From Adiantum capillus-veneris (taxonomy: Eukaryota; Streptophyta; Polypodiopsida; Polypodiales; Pteridaceae): DNA of 64,000 nt. The translations under genes were made by a program, and so were the position numbers. Where the stretch lies: positions 25,546,396 through 25,610,395 of the forward strand of contig CM043960.1 of the NCBI GenBank assembly GCA_014529385.2, read 5' to 3'. Below are positions 55,801-64,000 of the stretch, piece after piece. A model generated the notes under the pieces. That model searched no databases and had not been told where the DNA came from. It saw only the letters and a list, made by a program, of their open reading frames with translations. Each line of letters begins with the position of its first letter. Within the stretch, counting starts at the first letter, position 1.

Positions 55801-57108
55801 TTGGCACATATATCTTGGACCTCCAACAAAAGACGAAGGCAAAACAATTCTACGGCCAACATTTTGACCTTCAGCCCTCTCTAAGCCATCTCTAGCCTCA
55901 ACCATGTCAACCAATCCTTGGTACACTTCACCACGAAGTGTTTTTTGGTTATTTTGCATCCACAAAAGCCGTGACTCCTCTAGAGTACTATAAGCATCCA
56001 CGACATACTGTTGTAATAGCCTACCTCCTCGAAGAAGACACTCAACAGTATCATCTCTTATTTGTAAGCGGAAGACATAATATTGCATTTGACTCAATTT
56101 TTTTCCATCGGTAGTCTGTAAATAAAGATGCCACCCATCCTCTCCACTTGGAAATAATAAAACATACAATAAAGACATGTAAGCTCGATGCATGCTGGAG
56201 ATTCTTTTCAAACCTCCATGGCAAAAATTCAGTACTATGTCACGATAGCCAATATTTCTATCATCCCCTTGTCTTAGCATAATTGCAGCAACTTCAGAAC
56301 CCCTTGGAGCAAGATATTCCCAACCATCACAACAATGCTCCGCAATAACCATCCTCATATTGGGTACAATAGCATCTCCAGACAAAGAAGCAGCAGATCG
56401 TAAAGCATTTGCATATGGATTTACTCTATGCATCATCACTTGTAGACACTCTAGAATACTACGATCCAAATTTGAAACATGATGCAATCTGTTTCTCAAC
56501 TCATGTTCGGTATCAAAAAAATATAATTGTGCAAAGCGTGGGACTTCATTTTGTCCTTCGGCTCGCGTTAAAGAATCAATGCTATGATAGACAGAGCCGT
56601 GAACCTTAAAAGTGTATACACCTCTCCCACCATAATTAATAGTCTCATCGATATGGGCACCAAGAGACACAAATGCCAATGCATTATTATATCCTTGAAT
56701 GTTTTGTAAGAACTGTCTACTTCTTGGTGTGGTTGAGCTCATCAAATCTTTCAATTCATCTGGTGTCTCATTCAAAGGAAGTAATTGGACTTCTCCATCA
56801 GAGCAGCAATATTTACCCACAAATGTTTGGATAGTCTTTCCTTCATCCTTCCAAGCTTTTTCTCCACATTTGGAGCAAACATAATCTAAGCTTCCTAAGT
56901 TGTGCAACACACACTTTTTGGATAGCACTGGTGCCATAGACTTGTGATGTAAAAGGAGAGACATTGGATATTCAAAGCGGATGGACAAACAATGCTTTTC
57001 TACTTTAGAATAGTTTCCCTCTACTATGTTCATTGTTGTCCTAACATTCATAGATTCAGAGTTTCCTTCATGTACATCATGCATGCTCTGCCTTTCATTG
57101 CACTCCAA
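52822..57108 (-). pseudogene. Helitron RepHel (HUH replication initiator plus PIF1 helicase), split by one stop
   Basis: Two frames, 57108-54406 (about 900 codons; first ATG 57084) and 54402-52822 (526 codons), lie in the same phase and are separated only by TAA at 54408-54406. The first has a Cys-rich start (YVCSKCGEKAW), the Helitron-like N-terminal region, the HUH motif GLTHAHILLIL (HAH at residues 523-525) and YLYKYVYKGHD with Tyr658 and Tyr662. The second has Walker A GPGGSGKT (83-90), Walker B IWDEAP (161-166), GDDFRQILPV, MTINKAQGQTL and YVAMSRV. RepHel nicks and rolls the transposon by rolling-circle replication. All catalytic motifs are intact; apart from the one stop this is the best preserved element here. 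Helitron ends (TC; hairpin plus CTRR) were not located. Confidence 0.9.
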
Positions 57109-57725
57109 TAAAGTTCCAATAGTACTTTGTAGTGAATGCCTTGTTCTCTCTCTCGTGCTATTTAGCGCCTCGCCTTTCGCGAATCATCACACAATCGACT
57201 ACGTCGTGCATGACCAGGTGATAATATATGTGGTCCAGATACCATCTATGAAATCAGGTGCAAATAGATCTCATATAAATACAATATACCTGATATAATT
57301 TGGATCTTTCACTAAAAGAACATTCTTATGAATAATAAAAATCAATACAAACTGGGACATCTAATTATATCCTCTAACCTAAATACATTTGACACATTGA
57401 TAGTGACTCAATTAAAAAGTACAGTTTGATGAAGATACAACATAACATTACATATTTCTACCATAAGTAGGACTAAATACATTTGACACAACGGCTTGAC
57501 TCAATTAAAAAGAACACTTTGATGAAGATACAACCAAAAAATTTACATATTTCTACCATTAGTAGGATTAGGTCGTTGAGAAACTTGATGCTGCTTTGGT
57601 CGAACTAATCTAGCCAAAGCACTTAATTGGTTTGAGGTAGCTCGGATATCTGAAAGTCTTGAACCTTGAACCTTTGTCAAAGCACCGAGCTTGTTGACGA
57701 TACTTCTCAATCCTGGCCTGATTTG
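57109..57725. other. No supported gene
   Basis: AT-rich spacer between Helitron frames. ACATTTGACACA and ACTCAATTAAAAAG.ACA..TTGATGAAGATACAAC are duplicated near 57385-57440 and 57478-57535, about 95 bases apart. A minus-strand stretch near 57560-57720 (RPNQASSFSTT, QALRSIVNKLGALTKVQGS) may be the C-terminal part or another exon of the frame above it. Confidence 0.4.
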
Positions 57726-58304
57726 TCATAGATTATTGTCTTGCATTCGTCCTTTTGATTCACGTTGACTCCGCGAAGCCTCTTTTCGAAAATTCTCAAT
57801 AGATGCCAATATCATCTTTTGAGAATCCTCAACTTTGGAAAGTTTCTCTCTCATGTATGCCTCACTCTCTAATCTCTGCAAGTTTGATGCTTTTGTCTCT
57901 TCTCGCAATTTCCATAGTATCCCACTTTCAATCTCCAATGCAGAGCTTAAAGTTTCAACCACATCGGAGACATTAGTTTGCATTGTCTCCATCCTATTGC
58001 AGGAGGCTTTGATCTCTAGCAAGGTTTCAATAATTTGCCTTTTCGAATTCCACTCGACATTTTGAGCTACTCTCTTTGTCGCACGCACATTTCGAATACG
58101 AAGAGATGAAAGTATCTCCCGTTCATTAGCAGATGCACTATTCCTCTCGACATTTCGAGCTGCTCTCTTTGCTCCACGCACATTGCGAATATTAGGAAGA
58201 GATGACAATATCTCCTCTTCACCCGCTGATGCACTTACAACTATCCTAGAAGATATCAAGCCGTTGGTCGCAGTAGCTAATGGAATGGCACAATTAATCT
58301 CCAT
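57726..58304 (-). CDS. Coiled-coil protein with an internal repeat
   Basis: ATG 58304 (MEINCAIPLATATNGLIS) opens a frame of about 192 residues. Two copies of a basic unit occur: RNVRGAKRAARNVERNSAS with NEREILSSL, and RNVRATKRVAQNVEWNS. A long helix with heptad-like Leu/Ile/Met spacing follows (VVETLSSALEIESGILWKLR, MREKLSKVEDSQKMILASIE). An acceptor-like TGTACAG precedes the start codon, so an upstream exon is possible. Function unknown. It sits upstream of RepHel on the same strand. Confidence 0.45.
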   Translation of the reverse strand: MEINCAIPLATATNGLISSRIVVSASAGEEEILSSLPNIRNVRGAKRAARNVERNSASANEREILSSLRIRNVRATKRVAQNVEWNSKRQIIETLLEIKASCNRMETMQTNVSDVVETLSSALEIESGILWKLREETKASNLQRLESEAYMREKLSKVEDSQKMILASIENFRKEASRSQRESKGRMQDNNL

Positions 58305-58513
58305 TTTACTGTACACAAAAAACTACAGTGGTTGCAAAGAGAAATGTGACAACCAAAGAGAAGGTTTGAATGCTTGTAAATTAAAAAGTAGCCCTCGTAG
58401 AATATTCACTGTTTAAGTGCTTGCTATTTTAGAATCAAAAAAATACATCATGTCTATCTAGATGTGAAAAACAACAAAGGATTGCATGAGAAGTGGAAAA
58501 CAAACCAAAATGC

Positions 58514-59035
58514 TCATGAATCACTTTTGTTCAGTAGATGAAAGTTTTGCTCAATACATGGTCCACCCCATCTACATTTGAAAATGGGAAAAGAGCGTTT
58601 AGCACCGGGACGCTTGAAAACAGGCTCATTATGATTCTCTATCTTATCAGGTCCTACAATGCACTTTAGCGCATTAATTTTGCTATAAACTTCAGATATA
58701 GAACAACAACCTAACTCAGAATCAAGGTAGAGGGCATCTGAGTATCCCATCTTTACTCGAATCTGCAAAAGGCGTAGGTTGCGAAACCATTGACTGGGAT
58801 CATTCTGGATTCTGACAAACACCTGGTGAAAGGGTGTCCCATCTCGAGTCATGGAAGTGCGGTCGTAGGTTCTCCAAGCTTCTTCTATAGTAACACCCGA
58901 AAAGAAACCTCGAACAATGCTTTGAAAGAAGTCAGGTTTGTTTTCCGGAGAGTAGTGAATCATTATATGATCCATTACTATCTCCATCGCTTCCAATCCA
59001 TGACCAAAACATTCAGCAGATACCCTAGGTGCCAT
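58514..59035 (-). CDS. Unknown 173-residue protein
   Basis: ATG 59035 (MAPRVSAECFGHGLEAMEIV) opens an uninterrupted frame ending LLNKSDS at 58514. It has HYSPENKPDFFQSIVRGFF, DGTPFHQVFVRIQNDPSQWF and a Cys-containing end (FKCRWGGPCIEQNF). I recognise no family. It lies at the far upstream side of the Helitron on the same strand and could be a host exon, a captured gene or part of a larger element. The open frame is long for this sequence, which supports it being real. Confidence 0.45.
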   Translation of the reverse strand: MAPRVSAECFGHGLEAMEIVMDHIMIHYSPENKPDFFQSIVRGFFSGVTIEEAWRTYDRTSMTRDGTPFHQVFVRIQNDPSQWFRNLRLLQIRVKMGYSDALYLDSELGCCSISEVYSKINALKCIVGPDKIENHNEPVFKRPGAKRSFPIFKCRWGGPCIEQNFHLLNKSDS

Positions 59036-59154
59036 AGAGTTCCTAAGAAAAAAGAGAGAGATATTGTAAGTGTAGTTGCTCTAGGACTTCATCCACAAAA
59101 ATTGACTTTACAATATGTCTCTTTAATTAAGTCTGTTTCTAGGTCTGTTTCCCA

Positions 59155-59165
59155 TCCCCCCCCCC

Positions 59166-59209
<44 letters not shown>
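59155..59209. repeat. Poly-C run and (CT)n
   Basis: About 21 C followed by about 31 bases of CT. Regions 59036-59154 and 59210-59943 show no supported gene. Confidence 0.95.
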
Positions 59210-59210
<1 letters not shown>

Positions 59211-59938
59211 ATTTATAGGGTTCGGAAGCAGTACTGGGAAATCTATAATGGTTTCATGTGATCTTCTATCCATGTGGTCACATTTTGGTGATCAAACAAT
59301 GGATTATTTTGAACTGTAATGCAAATGTAAATGCATTAACAGAGAAGCCCTCAGTTCGCATCATATGGAAAATAGATCAGTCCTTGCCTCTTTGGGACAT
59401 CATCTCCTTCCACAATAATCAAACACGGCATGATGTATAGAACAATCAGGTGTTTTATCTTATTGTTAAGAATAAGATGTTGATTGTCCAAATTCCCTCT
59501 TGATTTCTTACAACAGGGCACTTATTATATCCTTGGGATCTTTTGAAACTATTCGTATGAGAGTGACAAACTATCATTGGAATAGCATAGCTAGATTTTG
59601 AGGCCCTATCATTAGATAGATCCTTTAATACTTCCATAGACAGGACCCTAAAAACCTCTTGCTTATTAGGGTGAAGGCAAAGACCTATCTTGGTTCACTA
59701 TGAAGGCTCTCTTGGGCTTGCCTTTTGAGTATCATGTCTATTGGAATTGCTCTAGGCATTTACATCAAGCCCGAGATCTTTGGAAACTCTCTCTATGACA
59801 TTAAAATCTACATCTTTGGATGGATTGTTACTCACATTTAACTCTCCCTATGTCTCTTTTGATCACATTACCATTACTCATATCATTGTTGTCTCTCTTT
59901 ATCTCACTCACCTATAATTTTATTCACTTTGATCTTTT

Positions 59939-60053
<115 letters not shown>

Positions 60054-60054
60054 G

Positions 60055-60485
60055 AGCTACGAAGATCCATAGTGCAGATGAAGATGGATTCTAGTAGTAG
60101 TAGTATTTTTGTTCTAGTCTTTTAGTACCCAGACATGGTCTCATAGGTCATTTTAGCCATTTAAAGATGTTAATATAACATTTCATTTTATTTCGTTAAA
60201 ACTCTCTTCTTCTCGGATGTGTGTGTGGGTGAGTGTGTGCCCTAATCAAGAGAGGAAAATGGTATAACCTTTCTTTCTCCCAGGTGTGGTAGTTTGGTTA
60301 TGCCATTCCCCTGTATAATAGCAGGTCTTGAGTTCAACTCCTTGTTGACTGAATCTTTAAGGTCTGTTGGGATAGTTTCTTATGACATCAAAACTCTGTT
60401 CTTCTTGGGTGTGTGTGTGCGCTAATGAAAAGAGTTAATTAAATGGTATAACGCTCTCGAGTTCAACCACTCTTTGGTCTTTTTC

Positions 60486-60539
<54 letters not shown>

Positions 60540-60545
60540 TCTCAG

Positions 60546-60576
<31 letters not shown>

Positions 60577-61122
60577 CTAATGAAAGACAAAAATTGTATA
60601 ACCTTTATGGGTTTTTTTTCTCAGTGGCCAAGAAGTTCATCTCTCTCTCTCTCTCTCTCTAACACGGTAGCAGCGTTATACCAGAGTGCAGATGAAGATC
60701 GATCCTAGTAGTATTATTATTTTTGTTCTAGTCTTTTAGTACCCAGACATGGTATCAGATTCACAATTTTGTAACAGTTTGGTCTCATAGGTCATTTTAG
60801 CCATTTAAAGATGTTAATATAACATTTCATTTTATTTCATTAAAACTCTCTTCTTCTCGGGTGTGTGTGTGGGTGAGTGTGTGTGCCCTAATAAAAAGAG
60901 GAAAATGGTGTAACCTTTCTCTCTCCCAAGTGTCGTAGTTTGGTTATGTCATTCCCCAGTATAATAGCAGGTCTTGAGTTCAACTCCTTGTTGACTGAAT
61001 CTTTAAGGTCTGTTGGGATAGTTTCCTATAACGTTAAAACTCTCTTCTTCTTGGGGGTGTGTGTGCACTAATGAAAATAGTTAATTAAATGGTATAACGC
61101 TCTCGAGTTCAACCCATCGTCA

Positions 61123-61172
<50 letters not shown>

Positions 61173-61911
61173 TTTGTGTGTGTGTGGTGTGTGTGCGTGT
61201 ATGTGTGTAAGTACCCTCCAATTGAGTTCATTTTCATCTCTCTGTCTCTCTATGTGTCTTTGTGCATGTGTGTGTTTTATTTCTATGTGTGTGAAGCCTT
61301 ACGGACAATTTTGTGTCCTACAATGTTAAAACTCTAATTCTCGGGTGTGTGTGTGTGTGTGTGTGTGTGCGAAAAGACAAAAATTGTATAACCTTTATTG
61401 GTTTTTGGCCAAGAAGTTCTTTTCTCTCTCTCTCTCTCTCTCCCTCTCTCTCTAACACGGGAGCTACAGAGATCCAGAGTGCAGATGAAGATGGATTCTA
61501 GTAGTAGTAGTATTTTTGTTCTAGTCTTTTAGTACCCAGACATGGTATCAGATTCACAATTTTGTAACAGTTTGGTCTCAAAGGTCATTTTAGCCATTTA
61601 AAGATGTTAATATAACATTTCATTTTATTTCGTTAAAACTCTTCTTCTCGGGTGTGTGTGTGTGGGTGAGTGTGTGTGCCCTAATAAAAAGAGGAAAATG
61701 GTATAACCTTTCTCTCTCCCAAGTGTGGAAGTTTGGTTATGCCATTCCCCTGTATAATAGCAGGTATTGAGTTCAACTCCTCGTCGACTGAATCTTTAAG
61801 GTCAGTTGGGATAGTTTCCTATGATGTTAAAAATCTCTTCTTCTTGGGTGTGTGTGTATGCTATTGAAAAGAGTTAATTAAATGGTATAACGCTCTATAG
61901 TTCAACCCCTC

Positions 61912-61949
<38 letters not shown>

Positions 61950-62025
61950 AGTGTGGTAGTTTGGTTATGCCATTCCCCTCTTGAAAAAGAGGTCTTGAGT
62001 TCTCCTAAGTTCCAGTCAATTGTCA

Positions 62026-62056
<31 letters not shown>

Positions 62057-62145
62057 CATTTCACTCACCATTTCATTTCCATCTCTACCTTTTTGTAACA
62101 GTTTGGTCTCATAGGTCATTTTGGCCTTTTGAAGACGTTAATATT
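60055..62145. repeat. Tandem repeat array, three to four units of about 0.6-0.8 kb
   Basis: Units begin near GATGAAGAT(G/C)GAT at 60078, 60691 and 61484, and a partial unit starts near 62092. Each contains TTGTTCTAGTCTTTTAGTAC, GTCATTTTAGCCATTTAAAG, a (GT)n tract, ATGGTATAACCTTTCT, TTGAGTTCAACTCC and AGTTAATTAAATGGTATAAC in order, with (CT)n blocks between units. Units differ mainly in the length of microsatellites and one inserted block (AGACAAAAATTGTATAACC at 60583 and 61374). No coding frame is conserved. Confidence 0.85.
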
Positions 62146-62221
62146 ACATTTCAACTCTCTCTCTCTCTCTCTTCCCCCCCCCTTCCTCTTCTGGTCTCAT
62201 AGACCATTCAACTCTTCAAAT

Positions 62222-62660
62222 GAAGTTAACCCCCCTTCTTGCTCTTTTAGAATGATGAAGTTAAGTGATTTATTAAATCAAACAATTAAATTAAATCTAA
62301 ACTACATTTCATTTCATTGTCATCTCGCTTTTTTTTGAAGTGAAGCGATTCATTAAATCAAAACTTAAATTAAATAAACAAAATATATAAACTACATATA
62401 AACAAAATATCTAAACTACATTTTATTTCATTGTCGTCTCGCTCTTTTCATTTCATTTCATTGTCGTCTCGCTCTTTTTGAATGATGATGAAGTGAAGAG
62501 ATTGATTAAATCAAACCTTAAATTAAATAAACAAAATATATAAACTACATAAACTTATCCATTTCATTTCATTGCCATTTCTCTCTCTCTCTCTCTCTCT
62601 CTCTCATGTGTATCTTTATGAAGTGATTTAATAAATAAATAAACATAAAAAAATGATTAA
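62222..62660. repeat. AT-rich tandem repeat, unit about 80-150 bp
   Basis: The words GAAGTGAAG.GATT.ATTAAATCAAA, TTAAATTAAATAAACAAAAT, ATAAACTACAT and TTTCATTTCATTG(T/C)C recur three to four times (starts near 62251, 62336, 62484 and 62618). Non-coding. Confidence 0.8.
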
Positions 62661-63116
62661 ATTGAACAAAGTTACCTGGTGCAACTGACGCCTCGAACTT
62701 GTGTGTGCCTGCACCTGTCAAAATAAAAAAACATTTCATTCGTTTCATTCCAAGAACACAATAAAATAAAAGCCTAATATAAAATAAAAGCCTAATAAGG
62801 CAAGGGAACGTTGCAGCTAGTCTTAAAGAGACAGTGCGCAAACACAGACACATACACAGGCAGGTGCGTGCATGCAGGAGGCGCAAGTGGCGGCGGGGAA
62901 GCACGGTGCTATGCACGGTGCAGGAGACGCAAGGAGTTGGTGGTGCCGTCTGACAGCCCACAACTTGGTTCACTTGGGCGTGGTAGTGAGCGAGGCTAGG
63001 TGGTCGACGGCCTAGGCGGGAAACGTATGAACTATTGAGCTGGGCGCAACAGGGAGCGAGGACGGATCTGAAGCTCTCCGTCCACTGTTGACAATGATGG
63101 CTTATACAGCATGAGC

Positions 63117-63417
63117 AGAGAACTGTGTGTGCGCGCGCTCGAGGCTCAGCAGTGCTGTATGGCGCTTGGGAGCCCCTTCTACTGGAGCATGTGGAGCTTC
63201 CTCTCATGAAAGTGGAGGACGGAGCAGAGAACTGTGTGTGCGCGTGCTCGAGGGGCGCAGTACAACAGTGGGGTGAGCAGCGGGGCGGTACGCCTGTGTG
63301 CACACAAACCTATAGGTGTAGTGAGCAAAGACTGCACAGAAAATCAGGAGAAAAAGGTCGCAGCTTGGGTCGACCAGGGTCGCGCACACACACAATATAC
63401 AGACGCATGCAGTACCA

Positions 63418-63485
<68 letters not shown>

Positions 63486-63541
63486 TGGGTGTACTTCACG
63501 GAGCTCTGGGAGCACGGAGTTACCAACCTGCTTCGACGTGC

Positions 63542-63623
<82 letters not shown>

Positions 63624-63652
63624 TGGGTGTACTTCACTAAGCTCTGGGAGCT
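63117..63652. repeat. GC-rich direct duplications and two long (CT)n tracts
   Basis: GAGCAGAGAACTGTGTGTGC starts at 63115 and 63222. (CT)n tracts at 63420-63482 and 63543-63620 are each followed by CGTGTGGGTGTACTTCAC and GAGCTCTGGGAG-like sequence, so a unit of about 130 bases is duplicated. Frames on both strands here (Cys/His/Arg-rich) are judged spurious. From 62700 to 63116 and after 63660 no gene is supported. Confidence 0.8.
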
Positions 63653-63807
63653 GGGAAAAATGAGCGAGCAAGGAGCTCTGACCTTCTGAGAGCACGAAAT
63701 ATCCGATATTCCTTGGCAGTACTTCCTTGGCAACGAGTCAGTTAAGCTTGCCAGCGAGCTACAAATGCTCCGCGGCCCGCGCCCTGGCCTCATTCAAAGT
63801 CCCTGCA

Positions 63808-63858
63808 ACGTAAATCTCTTTTTCCTGTTAAATTTAACGTAGGAAATCAGATTTACGT
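63808..63858. repeat. Nested perfect palindrome
   Basis: Outer arms ACGTAAATCT (63808-63817) and AGATTTACGT (63849-63858), inner TTTCCT/AGGAAA and central GTTAAATTTAAC form a 51-base hairpin with small bulges. It may be a tiny foldback element or a transposon end. Confidence 0.6.
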
Positions 63859-64000
63859 AGGAATTTCTACTTTCTCGCAAATACTAACACGTGGCAAGGG
63901 TAGCCTTGCCGCCATATTATGTTAGTTGATTTTACAGGGTTTTAGAGGGAGCCTTCAACCCTTACAACAACCCATGCAACCACAACAAAATAGAGGTAGG

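Noticed and set aside
62569-63303. A 244-codon minus-strand frame rich in Cys, His and Arg
   Set aside because: It overlaps GC-rich direct duplications and microsatellites, has a biased random composition and no domain; length alone is not support.

Overview
The window looks like nuclear DNA of a land plant. The evidence is plant-type Ty1/copia and Ty3-like retrotransposons primed by initiator tRNA-Met, L1-like LINEs with plant zf-RVT domains, a plant Helitron, short GT-AG introns and dense (CT)n, (GA)n, (CA)n and (GT)n microsatellites. The style of the LINE at 40.3-41.6 kb makes me suspect a large-genome non-seed plant such as a homosporous fern, but only weakly. I see no intact housekeeping gene, rRNA, tRNA, CRISPR array or bacterial operon. 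Most coding traces are decayed mobile elements nested in one another.

Layout. 0-4.0 kb: decayed Ty3-like gag and aspartic protease. 4.9-6.8 kb: a rearranged, mostly inverted second copy of it. 8.2-9.8 kb: LINE fragments. 10.6-14.05 kb: a retroelement with a long coiled-coil gag-like frame, a polypurine tract and a probable 3' LTR but no pol. 14.05-15.6 kb: decayed LINE reverse transcriptase. 16.2-20.5 kb and 29.4-34.6 kb: two repeat blocks arranged as mirror images, each holding a 1.75-kb repeat and a long LTR. 20.53-25.48 kb: a Ty1/copia element with both LTRs, the primer-binding site and all pol domains, broken by stops. 25.5-27.0 kb (minus): part of an FCP1-like phosphatase gene with a charged linker. 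27.4-28.0 kb: copia gag fragment. 35.1-38.4 kb: gag-like frames, one split by a small transposon with perfect terminal inverted repeats. 38.5-41.8 kb: an extreme microsatellite block with tiny GGCGCGC hairpins and a LINE. 41.8-46.3 kb: the most unusual locus. 49.1-49.4 kb: a double foldback element. 49.8-59.0 kb: a minus-strand Helitron (Rep plus PIF1 helicase) with companion frames. 59-64 kb: tandem repeats and microsatellites.

The main discovery candidate is the plus-strand multi-exon gene at 41846-44586. It joins a histone-H3/CenH3-like histone fold, a Ulp1-like (C48) cysteine protease fold, an acidic linker and an FCP1/SCP-like HAD phosphatase domain. All five exons fit the reading frame through GT-AG introns. 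The copy carries two in-frame stops and two frameshifts, so it is probably dead. A second FCP1-like exon with a charged linker lies on the minus strand at 25.5-26.7 kb, which suggests a repeated, possibly mobile family. A convergent spliced frame (44.8-46.3 kb) may belong to the same unit. All identifications come from motif reading; no searches were run.
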